The notes beneath the pieces were generated by a model, which saw only the letters and a program-made list of their open reading frames with translations, had not been told where the DNA came from and did not search any database. 64,000 bases of DNA from the NCBI GenBank assembly GCA_013350335.1, contig CM023536.1, forward strand, positions 43,222,314 to 43,286,313, written 5' to 3'. This DNA comes from Chimonanthus salicifolius. Lineage: Eukaryota; Streptophyta; Magnoliopsida; Laurales; Calycanthaceae. The stretch's first letter is position 1; each line of letters opens with the position of its first letter. Below are positions 21,540 to 32,529 of this stretch, piece after piece. Made by a program: the position numbers and the translations under genes.

Positions 21540-24500
21540 TGTCACACCCCGAACCCAAATGTGGGCCCGGAACGCGACTAAATTTTTTTTTTTTTAAAAC
21601 AATAAACTCTAATCACCCAAAGTCATAACCGGGTTGGATCTTCAAGTTTACCAAAACCCGATCCTAGAAAATGTCACACGTGCTCTTGACACATGGACTC
21701 AAACATATACCATATGTCCCCATATACAAACCCATATCACACAACGAATATTTTCATTTGTCTCATCAGTGTTACGCACGAAAACATAGTGGATATAATG
21801 TATACAACATTAAAACTTACAGATATAAGTTTTTTATGCCACATGAGGCATATTTATTACAAATACTCAAACATATTTAAGGAAGCAAATGGTTTCCACG
21901 TGCGGAAAACCTTAGGAACTTCTAAATTCCGACTTTCAACGAGGCACCACTGGTCCCTCCAATCCTTCCTCTAGTTCAAATCCTGCATTGTAAGGGACGT
22001 GAGTAACAGCCCAGTGGGGAGAACTCACCATAAAATCCAATGATTGTAATGCAACAATGCATGTCATAGAAAAACATGTTATATCCCATTTTCACCCTAG
22101 GATCATCTTCTAAGGTTTTTATTCGGATTCTATTGTTAACACTGGGGTTGGTCCCCAGCCATGTTACAATACCGGGGTCAGCCCCCATTTAGAGTTCCAA
22201 CCAGAACTGATATTAATTCCTCCACGGAAATAATATAGCAACTTGCAAGTGCATAAGGTCTCCATGACCCAGTCTACTAACCCATCCAATACCAACGGTT
22301 GATGGCGGTCGACCACATCCTACTAACACATCCAACCCAACGGTTCGCAAACGGTGTTCGGCTAATCTCAGCAATTATAACCCAACGGCCAATATTCAAC
22401 TTTACAAAGTTATTATCTTCCACAGATTTAACTTATGAGCATAATTATCACATGCAAATGTCAAATGCATGATAATGCATGATTTCCAGTGGCCTCCTTA
22501 CACATGGACTTTGTTCTGAGAGAATCACTATATTTCAGCCTTACCATTTGGTGTATCAAATACCAATACAAGAGATCAATAAAATAATCAATACCATACA
22601 ACATATAAAACTGGATTTAATAACACGAATGCCTTCACCCAGTTTTTACCCGACAATTCTCAGACGCTCTATGGGTCCATACTGCGTTAGAGACTATAAG
22701 TCCTCGACTCCCCGACACCATTTTAACGCCTACGTTCTAAACAGTTAGAACATTTACATCCCTTACATGTAGGCAATGTCAGGCCTCATATTCTGGACAT
22801 ATATAGCCTTTTCCATCTTTAATTGACCATGGTCCCATTTCAGTCTGGTGTTAGTGGGTTTAACATATAATACAATACAAGTATTGGTTCGAGTATCCTC
22901 ACTTTCTCTGGTTGAGTTTTTCACAGAAAATCTGTAAGATAGAGTAAAATGTATAAATTTTCTATTTATCAGTATATACACATAATAATTTTCCAAACCC
23001 CGTGCTATTTTTCCAGAAAACATGATATGTGTAATGAGTCACCTAAGTTCTTTCTACTCCTTTAAATTATGTTAGAAAGTTAGTTGTCAGCCATTCAAAA
23101 CATTACAATAAAATGAAAAATGTAAAGTACTCAGTGCCTTCTCTCGTATTGCCTTCTGGAGAAAGGACCATGGAGACGTATTGTGAGAGGCCCAGAGGGT
23201 ACAGAGACAGTAAAGTAAATAAAAGTACTCAGTGCCCTATCCTCGTATTGTCTTCTGGAAGAAGGACCATGGAGACGTATTTAGAATATGGCCCAGAGGG
23301 TACAGAGACAGTAAAGTAAATAAAAGTACTCAGTGCCCTATCCTCGTATTGTCTTCTGAAGAAGGACCATGGAGACGTATTGAGAATATGGCCCAGAGGG
23401 TACAGTACAGGAATTTAAACACACAAGGAGGAAAAATAAGCACACAATAGTCAGCTTGGGTTAATCTTTTCCCCGATTTTACTTAGGGTCAAAAATTATA
23501 TTTTGAACGTAAAATAATACGAATCTTGAGGGTAAAATTTAAATTTTAAAAGAAAATCTATTTTTCCTCTATTGAAAAAAATATCATTTTTTTGAATCCC
23601 AATATTAAGCTAATTTACTCCTAACTTGCTATGGAGTTAATAAAAATAAGAATAGAATTATTTCGATACCTTGGGTGCAAAATTTTGTGTAAGATTAACT
23701 AAATTTGAAAACCCTTAAAAGAATGCGGGAAACTCGAACGTCCGGCTGCTGCTGGTATGGCCAAAGCAAGAGAAAGAAGAGCAAAGAAACATAGGAGAGA
23801 GAGTGCTTGTTGTTTTTCGAAAGAAGGAGAGAGAGCAAAACGGCAGAAAACTTTGAAGAGTTTTTTTTTTCCTTTTCTTTTCACGTTCTAGCTTCCTCGC
23901 CGATTACACCTATTTATAGGCAACCGTATGAATTTTTTAACCATACAAGTTGCCTAAACTATTCATTAGCTTTATAGGTTTTTAATAACTATGCATTTAT
24001 TATTATATATTTTATAATTATTATTACAACTACCGCACAGTGACATACGCAATTGGCGGTGTTGTATTCTTCCAGCACAACTAAAAGCTACATCCGTAGC
24101 TCTGAAACCTATCTTTCATCTGTTTTCTGATATTATTTTATAATATAATATTAGTTTATTCTTTTTACTATTTACATTTATGTCCTTTCTTTTATCGGGG
24201 TATTTCAGGGTCTCACTAAATTGGTACAATTGGTTTACTAGGTCAAGTATTAAAAACTGAGCATGGTATTAAAATTTGGAGTGAAATCTATATAAAAAAC
24301 CTAGTGTTTTTGCTAAAAATCACTGTTTTAATAAAATCTCCTAATTTTCAAGATTCTTTTTGAAAGTATCCAACCTTATAGTTTGATAAAATAAATTTGT
24401 CTGATAAAAACATCCTAAAGTTTCAAAGTGTTTTGAAATCAAAAACCACATTTTCCAAGTGAAAGATTATTCAACGGCCCATATTTCACGGCTTGAAGTA

Positions 24501-24995
24501 AATATCAAAAACTCACTATTTTAGAGTGTAAAGAAATAAACAGCTTAGTTATAATATGGATTGAGTACTGACTCTCTCCTTATATTTTTAGGACTTCCTC
24601 TACAGTTTCAAATTGGGGTTTTACCACTTTAAAACTTAGGGGTAAAATAAATTAGCGAAATTATAACGAGATTGGCATGTCATTAGGTCCGAATTTAAAA
24701 ATAATGCATAAATTAAAATTTGAAGTTCAAACTAAGTCAAATGACTGAGTTTATAAAGCAGCTAAGGTTTAAGCCTAAAATAATATTATTATTATATTCG
24801 TAACACACCCATATATCTTTGAAATTTAATTAGAAGAGTTACCGGATTCGGATCGAGTCAAACTTAGATCCATTGAAAAACTTATTTGACTACTATTTAC
24901 GATTAGAGGAAAATAAGTCATAATTAACGGATAAAAATTATTTAATTAATCACGATTAATCATAATTAACTCCTAAATTGGGCCGGGGTATTACA
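21540..24995 (-). mobile_element. LTR A (3' LTR of the gypsy element)
   Basis: It is 3456 bp, starting TGTCACACCCCGAACCC and ending GGCCGGGGTATTACA on the plus strand. It holds three copies of a ~100-bp repeat at 23126-23411, against two in LTRs B and C. It resembles C at the outer (left) end and in the purine-rich block near 23760-23870, but B in the block near 24230-24400. Confidence 0.9.
23126..23411. repeat. 98-101 bp tandem repeat, three copies, in LTR A
   Basis: Units begin AGTACTCAGTGCC at 23126, 23224 and 23325. They include TCGTATTG, AAGGACCATGGAGACGT and GCCCAGAGGGTACAG. The equivalent arrays in LTR B (34249-34435) and LTR C (37514-37700) have two copies. Confidence 0.9.
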
Positions 24996-25017
24996 TCTCA
25001 CCCCCCTTAAAAAAATT
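24996..25017 (-). other. polypurine tract of the gypsy element
   Basis: On the minus strand TTTTTTTAAGGGGGGTGAGA directly precedes the TGTAATACC start of LTR A. This is the position and composition expected for the plus-strand primer of gypsy reverse transcription, and it fixes the orientation as minus. Confidence 0.8.
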
Positions 25018-26719
25018 TCGTCCCGAAATTTCAAAAGAAATTGCGTACCTTTAATTGCCGGAAAATCATGATACAACTTTTAATTTTCTGATTCTATTTC
25101 TCGTGTGGTATTATATATCCCACCATGCTGCCATCATATCGAGATCACCTGTACGACCTTCTCTGCAACGTATTAGATTTGAAAATCCTGAATTTTCACA
25201 TGTATTTTCTCAATAATCAAACCTTTTAGGATACCAATATCCCTGTATGCTTGAGACACCAGCGTGCAACATGTGCTCAAGTACTCAAAAACATATTACC
25301 TGAAATCCAGTTTTAACAATACTTGAGTTTACACAATTTTTTTTTTTTTTTACTTTTCACAATCATTTAATTAAAATAAGAACATAATACTGAGATATTA
25401 TCAATTTATATCATAAACATGGCATTTGCTTACCTGACCACAATTGAAATTTAGGAGTAGCTTACTCTCTTTCCCTCTCTTTCACTTTAAGGACAAACAT
25501 GTGTCTGTTCTTAATTGAACTTATCATCTAAACTGACTAATTCCACCGATAGTCTGTTAGACAATAATTGCGTCGCACGCATATATTTTGATCCTATTAC
25601 AAACAATTTCCAAGTTTCTCTATTTAGTCAGTTTCTTAGCTCAATTCTGGTTTGATCATTCTCTTCAACTAATTACGTCTTTGAAATGTGCGGCCATACA
25701 CACATCTTCAAAGTGCATTAATCGGGGAAAGTTTTCACCATGGGCGTGAAGACAATTTTTTCCTTGCTTTCAAAATTCTACTTATCAATCTTTGCAGATT
25801 GTTTACGCCTCTGCTTAATTTTTAAATCTCTTACCCATTGAAAGATTCGATTTCTACATATGATAATCATCTAGGTGTTTGTACATTCTTCGTCTAATAT
25901 ATCGTATATCTGATTACCGTGCTTGCATATCCTGCTTTGGTTTATGCATACATTCATGCATAATATTATACAATATTCTCATGTGAATAAATCTTACCGA
26001 TTTGTCGTGTCCGATTAAGGTCTTAAAGCACACCATATTCATGCCCAAATTTCAGAACTAGTAGGGATCATTAGCCATGTTCAAGTCATAATATGACATT
26101 CCAGTCATACTAGCAGTACTGTACACATCCAACAACTTATTAACATGCAACAATAATATATCACCTTCATAGAGATAAATACCTCAGTGGAAATCACTAT
26201 CATTTAAAGATAAATCAAACATCGAGCAAGGTATTTCTCATATTTTTTTTCCTAATCCACACCAACCACTTGACTGTGTATGTTCACATTGTAGTCGGAA
26301 TCATAGGTCAAGAAATAAGTTCGTTATACTTACCAATTTAATAGACATTTCATGACCAATCAACATTCAGAGCGATTTATCAGGTTTAATTTGTTCAACC
26401 TCTATTAGCTCAACATTGGCAAAATAAATTTAACTTGGCCTTTACACTTATCTACTCCAGTCGTTCATCCCTTGAGATGTCTTTATCTCTTATTTAACAA
26501 ACAAAATCCACATCTCACTTTTAATAATCCAACAACCTAATTTGACAAAATTTTGTCAATACATTCCAAGTTAAGTTTCATTGGATGTTTATACTAGTTT
26601 GGATAAGAATCCTTCCAAAGTTGTAATACTCCTTTTAATTTTACCAATATTAACTCGTACATATAAGTAGCACTTAACGTCTTAGTGTGGAGGCAGTTAA
26701 TAGCTGTCTGACTAATACC
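25018..26719 (-). other. gypsy internal region, no surviving pol
   Basis: This is where pol or its 3' end would be expected. No frame longer than a few dozen codons and no RT or integrase motif is visible on either strand. It may be heavily decayed or replaced by non-coding DNA. A poly-T run lies at about 25340-25352. Confidence 0.45.
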
Positions 26720-27457
26720 CGCAATGTAACACCCCGCTCTTTTTACTCGAATTTTCAGAGTTTATTTTTTTTTTTAAATATAATAATAATCAACAAGTGA
26801 TCGGGGCGGAATGTCACGACGCGAGTTAAGTTCGGATCTCTAAATCCGACCCTTAACTGGCCAAGCCCATGTGCGTATGAACTAAGTCCATAAAACTGAT
26901 CCGCACATGGTACATATATAACTAGCAGAATTAATTTAGTCTAAATCTAACTGAGGTTATAATAGATCTTATGACTAATCCAATTTTCCATTCTTAGATA
27001 GCAAAGTACCTAATTTATTCTCCAAAATTATTATATAACCTTAGTCTACCATTCATTCCAAACCATCCAAATAAATTCAACCATAGCATCTACTTAACTA
27101 CTTATTACATGCCAACATCTAATTACCAAATTACATTGTCCAAATAAATCAAATAACAAGTCCATAAATAATCCATTCATAGTCCATTCCAATCATTCAA
27201 ACCGCCCAAGTTTTCGTGCTTGGTCCTCTTCTCCAACCACGTTCTTTCCTTTCCTTGCATCATCCACTAAGGATATAGATAGGGCGTTAGATCAACGCGC
27301 CCAGTAGTGTTTCCGAATAGGGCTACCACATGGTTAGTCAAAAACATGCAAATAGTATAATAATAATACATGTGTGACAAAATTCTATAAAAACATGCTA
27401 TGTATGAAATGAACATGTAATGAGTCCCACCCATCACCATTCAACATAGCCATCACT

Positions 27458-27606
27458 TGACGGGATTCTCATCGTCAAGGTAACCCACAGTGGTCTTTCG
27501 GACACCCCGACGGAGTGTGGCCTCCGGATTCCTCCTGATGGGATTCTCATCATCAGGGTACCCCACAGTGGTCTTTCGGACGCCCCGACGGAGTGTGGCC
27601 TCCGGT
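27458..27606. repeat. 78-bp tandem duplication inside the solo LTR
   Basis: Units start at 27458 and 27536. They share GGGATTCTCATC, CCACAGTGGTCTTTCGGAC and CCCCGACGGAGTGTGGCC. Confidence 0.9.
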
Positions 27607-28064
27607 TACAACACCATCATCCCATGCCATGCATGAGATGTCTATGCAAACATGTCATTTAAAAACATAACTTTACAATCATATAAGATATCAAAATCAA
27701 TATAAAACAGCATATTAAATAGTGGTTACAACAAAGGTAGGAAACCTACTCAAACTTTGCTTAAGTGTCCGTTCCTTTTTGAGCTTCACCTGGTCACGAC
27801 TCGCTCGTCGTTCAACTTCCGGTACCTTATCCATATATCAATCAATAAGTTATAACATCATTTACTTATTTAATCACATCATAGACCCATCCACATCAGG
27901 TGGGGTTCGTGTCCGTACATCCAACCCTATGATCATTTCCATCATTGATCATTCGACTAGTATTTGTAGTTTTTGCCATTGTCCGTAATTATCATGAATG
28001 ATCCCCTAATTAAAACAACCATAAGCTCCCATTTAAAACAGCCCATTAATTATCAAAATAGCCC

Positions 28065-29243
28065 CATGGGGTTCGGGCATACTCATAGTCGAACCCTAGG
28101 GTTCACTTGATCCAATCATCACCATGATCACTCATGGTTTAATCATGCTAATTCAACCATGATCAATACATGGTTCAGCCATCCAAAGGCTGACCCAAAT
28201 CAGTAACCATAACCCTAAGTAAACCAAATAAAAACCATAAAGCAACCCATGGGGTTTGGCCATTCACATGGCCGAACCTCGTGGCTCTTTGGGATTCAAT
28301 TCTTCTAATAATCTTTCATCATTTATCCTGTATCTTAGGCATAAAACAGCAAACCTAATTCTATTTAAACTCCTATAGAAACCCCATGGTATTGCATGGT
28401 TTCTAACTCTTTGATTTCACAACAATCATCAATCTCTTTCATGGGGTTCGGCCATTCAAGTTGGCCGAACCCTATGTCCATGAATTGATCCTTCAAACAT
28501 GCATTAGGTGTTATTTAAATCATGCAATATCAGTACCCTTTTGCTGCCCTTATATCTCTTAGAAACCCTCTAATTAAATTCATCCAAACAGTCCATAAAA
28601 GTCCATGGTTTCCATGTTTCCCAACATGAAAACCAAGATTCTTTTACATGGGGTTCGGCCCTCCATGGTGGCCGAACCCAATGGTTATGTTTACTGTTTT
28701 TAAACCTCAGATAATCATGTAATAACAGTAAATAAAAATCAGGTTTTACCTTTCAAACAAACATCCAAAATCAACACAACTCCATGGGATTCGGCCATCT
28801 TGGATGGCCGATCCCCATGGTCCATTTTTTTTTTCCAATTTTAATCCACTGATTTAGACCATATAACTTCCACCTTTTCTGATATCCAAACCCATGTTTT
28901 AACCCTCTTTAAAACATGTATTTTAAATCTATTACAAACATCTAACATCAGTCCCAACTTATATGGTTTTAACTTCTAAAAACCATCAAAACTAGCCACT
29001 TGTTTTCATGGCCGAACCCAATGGTCCATTTCCATCTTCTAGTCCACTGATTTTAGACCATATAAACTTCAGTCCCTATGTCAATCAGATCCATGTTTTT
29101 TAACCATTCTAAAACATGTATTTAAATCTTAAATCAAAACCCAAAAACAGTCCACAAAATCCATGGTTTTCATGTTTCAAAACATGAAAACCAAGCCATC
29201 TCTTACATGGGGTTCGGCCCTTCATGGTGGCTGAACCCAATGG
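28065..29243. repeat. array of GGGGTTCGGCC...GGCCGAACCC hairpins
   Basis: Six hairpins of about 36-39 bp lie at 28065-28100, 28247-28283, 28440-28476, 28647-28684, 28782-28820 and 29206-29243. Each has an arm like CATGGGGTTCGGCC and its complement around a short variable loop. A half copy lies near 29006-29025. The fourth and sixth sit in a larger ~100-bp repeated block with a second hairpin (GGTTTTCATGTTT...AACATGAAAACC). The loops and spacers vary while the arms hold. Confidence 0.8.
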
Positions 29244-30456
29244 GTATTTTTACCATTTTAAATCCTCCATAATCAAGGTTAAACATTGGTGTATTCGGCC
29301 ATGACCATGGCTCAATACATACCCTACTTGTTTTATGTTTTTAAACCAAAATATCATAAAGATACTTACCAAATTTTCCAAACTTCCTCCTTGTCTTTGA
29401 TCCTTGTTTTCTCCCTTTTATTTCTTCTTTTCTTTTGCTGTTTTGTGCTTGAATATTTGATGCCAAAACCTCTGCTATTCCAGCCAAGAAGAACAACGAA
29501 TTGGAGAGAGGAGAGAGGGAGAGAGAGATGAGGAAAATCTTAGGCTTTGCAATGATAAATTGGCCAAGTGATGGTGTTCATTGATTTTGTATTTCAGCCA
29601 TCAACACCCCCATTACTCCTCATCAAGCCTTGCACAAACCAAGGAGTAACTTGCAGCCAAGCAAAGCACCCATTGGCATTCTACCCATGCAGCCATTCAT
29701 ATTCCCAAACAACTCACCTCCAATCCATGCATTTACATTTAATTTTCACCATGGAACCCACCAAAACAAGTCCCCAACGTGTGGGACTTGTTTTGGTTGG
29801 GTTGAGGCCAGCCAACCTCTTCAACTTACCCTTAAACTCACTGATTTACAGTCCCTTGAATTTCCATTTTGACTCACCCAACTCAAGGTATTTTTATTCC
29901 AACCCAACTCATCACATTTAATGCACATGAGTTAACTCACTTTTTGATTTAATTCCAACTCACCTCAGTCCCACTCAACTGATTTGACTCGTGTTTGAGC
30001 TCCCTTGAGGGTTCAAACGGTCAACAATAGTCAACTCGACCCATTGGGTCCACTTTTAGCTCCTTGACCCGTTTTGACAACATGACCCATTTATGGTATT
30101 TTGGTCATTTCTAATTGGTTTTTACCTATGGATCAAGCCTACCCATTTGTCCTCCACTTGATTTCCAATCAAATAGGCTTAACCCCATTTAATTTAAAAT
30201 CACAAAACGGTCAAATAACCCAGCAAGACCCGATGGGCCCCTTTTGGGCCCTTTGACCCATTTAGCCATTTTTGACCCAAATGATGAAAATTACCCAACC
30301 AATCAAACTTAACATTCATAATGTGCTCATATGATTTTATTTTGAGCAATGGGCCCCACTATTTCCTTACTTAACATCACAAAATAATTAATTTAACAAC
30401 TCAGGGGCATTTTGGTAATTTTCCACTTCATTGAGAAATTGGGGTGTTACACGCAA

Positions 30457-30815
30457 ATCTCAAGTGTTCTTAACCAAGATTAGCCAGTTTACTATACTGA
30501 CCCATATTCTGGTTAGACACTTCCAAACTTCACAATCACCTAAGCTTTCTAATAGCTTATCATTAATTTAAAACAATATATAGGGTAATCACCAAATTTT
30601 TACTAAAAATGACGTCAAATTTCTTATATGGAAATTTGTGCAAATCACTGATGTCGGCACAGTGTTGTACACAGATAACTTATTATGACCTAGTCATATT
30701 TGGCCTTCACGTCGCTGCTTATCTTGTAGAACACTCATCGTTACCCAAACTGATGGGCATTTTTTTTTTCAAAATCGTTTTTCACAAATAATTAATTCAT
30801 TTTCCAAGACTATCC
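30457..30815. other. gypsy internal region between solo LTR and the small ORF
   Basis: AT-rich, with no gag-pol motif recognised. It leads into the CT-rich stretch upstream of the ORF at 31051. Confidence 0.35.
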
Positions 30816-31050
30816 ACATGATCTATAATGTCTATGCATCACTCACATATGTGTTTCGGCGAAGAAAAATGTATTTTCAAATAATACTTCTGGCATTGGG
30901 TCCCACAAGCCGTCGTTCGCCGTATTTCTCTCTCTCTACTTCTCTTTTTTTTTTTCCTTCTCTTATACCCTTTCTCCTTCCCCTTTTCACCTTCACCCAA
31001 ACCCTCTCTCGCCGAAACCCTAATTCCCAAAACCGTCGACCAATCCCTCC

Positions 31051-31317
31051 ATGACAAATTCCGTCGTTCAATCCATCATCTTTGCCTTCTCCCTCATTTT
31101 TTCTGCAATCTTCTTCTTCATTGTAATCACTCTTCATCATCACGGTCCCTTGGCGGAAGAAGACATTGTCCTCATCCTCACCGCCCCCCTTTGCCTCTTG
31201 GTTTTTGGATGGTCCATCCTTTACTTTCTCGGTTTGGTGCTAGTCGATCGGACATCAATTCCCGGCGAATCATCATCCAAGAACGACAATGGCTATGATC
31301 ACTTGAAGGCTTCTTAA
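31051..31317 (+). CDS. small two-helix membrane protein, unknown; inside gypsy element
   Basis: An intronless 88-codon frame lies antisense to the retrotransposon. The first ATG follows an in-frame TAA ten codons upstream, and the lead-in is a CT-rich stretch (30930-31020) like a plant 5' UTR, with the phrase CCGAAACCCTAATTCCC. The protein has two predicted membrane helices at about residues 6-28 and 38-61, joined by a short loop with HHHGPLAEED, and then a hydrophilic Ser/Asn/Asp-rich tail of about 27 residues. I do not recognise the family. Codon use and composition (CCTC, CTTC rich) look gene-like compared with the AT-rich surroundings. It lies between the gag remnant and the nested solo LTR, so it may be a captured or retro-copied host gene. 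No poly-A tail or target duplication is evident. It could also be a chance frame. Confidence 0.45.
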   Translation: MTNSVVQSIIFAFSLIFSAIFFFIVITLHHHGPLAEEDIVLILTAPLCLLVFGWSILYFLGLVLVDRTSIPGESSSKNDNGYDHLKAS

Positions 31318-31655
31318 TTTCAAGCTTTTTTTTTTATTAGCAAAATCTATGTATTTCCGATATTTCTTGATGTACTATGAATTTCGCATGGAATGAAATT
31401 TGAATTTTCGGTTCTTTAGCTTCTCAAAACAAGATGGGTATTTATAGAGAATATTTAAATGGCTAGTTATCCAAGATCTCGAAAGCCATTCTCGAGCTTT
31501 CAAACATAAGTTTAACATTTCAGTAGTACTGCTCATCCAACAGTAAAAAAAAAAAAATTAGCTTTAAGACGATTAACTATTCGAGGTCTCGAAGCCCATT
31601 GCCGAGGTCTCTGATTTCTGAGAGCAAACAAGACTTTATAGAATATTTTCAACTC
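31318..31655. other. non-coding region between small ORF and gag remnant
   Basis: This includes a possible 3' UTR of the small ORF (AATGAAATTTG near 31390). Two related blocks, ATCTCGAAAGCCATTCTCGAG and GGTCTCGAAGCCCATTGCCGAG, lie near 31471 and 31586. Confidence 0.35.
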
Positions 31656-31910
31656 TTAAGAAATCTCGGTTTCCCGATTCCTAACGTTGTATTTTACTTC
31701 CCACCATTTGTAAGCATTATCCTTTAGTTGGTAGGTGGCCAAAGTTACCTTCAGATCTTTAAGAGTGGCTAAGGTGTCAAAGATTCGACTAACCTGAGTG
31801 ATCCAATTTTCGGTCTCTACTGGGTCAGCATTTCCTAAGAAAGTTGGGGGGTTCAACTGCTTAAAATCTTTTAGAGCCGCAGTAGCTATTCCCTCTGGGA
31901 TTCTAGCCCG
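31656..31910 (-). pseudogene. gypsy gag remnant
   Basis: The minus strand encodes a gypsy gag core fragment. It begins around FKQLNPPTFLGNADPVE, followed by ENWITQVSRIFDTL and YQLKDNAYKWWE. This pattern (NPPxF, ENW, IFD, and a terminal A.xWW) is that of the retrotransposon gag family in Del-type elements. It lies about 600 bp after the primer site, as expected. The frame ends at a stop soon after the WWE motif, and no zinc knuckle or protease follows, so it is non-functional. Confidence 0.8.
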
Positions 31911-32514
31911 AGGTCATCGCAAATCATCTACGATTCTTTGGAAAGCCTCCAGAATAATGTAAACAACGTCTAAAGGTTTATTTTAATTCCTTGGGGGGTG
32001 GAACAACATTTTCCCCTAATTTCAAGAATCTCCTTGTGATCTTGATATTTTATATTAATCACACAAGTGATTAACATAAACTTATTTACGCAAGAATTTA
32101 CCAAGTCACACAACATAAATCACACATATTACATATCATTTGGGGCTTCTATAATCCCCTGCATCCAAGTTCAAACAAATTTATACATTAATCACACAAT
32201 AGTACACATACACATAGTTATATCATCTTGTATTGATCCTCTTCCTAGGTTCTCTCCCAAGTCTAATCGATGTTAGAGCCTCTCAGTACTCCCAACACCT
32301 TTTAATTCCAATCCTCAAGATATCGTCACATTCAAATATTGGGTTTAATGTATAAACTTGATACTAAAATCACACCACTTATCAAAATAAGGGGGATCTG
32401 ATCTCATTCCAACTCAAGGTTCCATCTACCGAACTTTAAAAACTAAGGAGATGAACCTAAACTCAAACAATCATTTTACTAATTCCCATACACACAGTCC
32501 GAGATTTGAACAAT
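31911..32514 (-). other. gypsy leader between primer site and gag
   Basis: Untranslated leader with no motif recognised. Confidence 0.45.
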
Positions 32515-32526
32515 GCTCTGATACCA
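32515..32526 (-). other. primer-binding site, initiator tRNA-Met type
   Basis: The minus strand reads TGGTATCAGAGC, the standard tRNA-Met primer site of plant LTR elements. It lies 3 bp downstream of the GTGACA end of LTR B. Confidence 0.9.
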
Positions 32527-32529
32527 CCT

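Larger units (their letters stand above)
26725..30451. mobile_element. 3.7-kb solo LTR nested in the gypsy internal region
   Basis: A perfect 5-bp duplication, cgcaa, flanks it (26720-26724 and 30452-30456). The ends are TGTAACACCCC and GGGGTGTTACA, a perfect 11-bp inverted terminal repeat. No primer site, polypurine tract or coding region lies between them, so this is a solo LTR left by LTR-LTR recombination. It is a different family from LTRs A-C. It contains a 78-bp tandem duplication and a series of GGGGTTCGGCC hairpins. It is younger than the element it interrupts. Confidence 0.88.

Noticed and set aside
23113..23450. Short frames repeating GPWRR/EDHGD motifs
   Set aside because: They are translations of the 100-bp LTR tandem repeat, and the same occurs in LTRs B and C.
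28065..29243. CRISPR-like array of direct repeats with spacers
   Set aside because: The units are inverted-arm hairpins with irregular spacing in a plant LTR. CRISPR does not occur in plant nuclear genomes.
29568..29921. 117-codon plus-strand frame in the nested solo LTR
   Set aside because: Pro/Ser/His-rich, no domain, located in an LTR; an overlapping frame of 80 codons is equally open.
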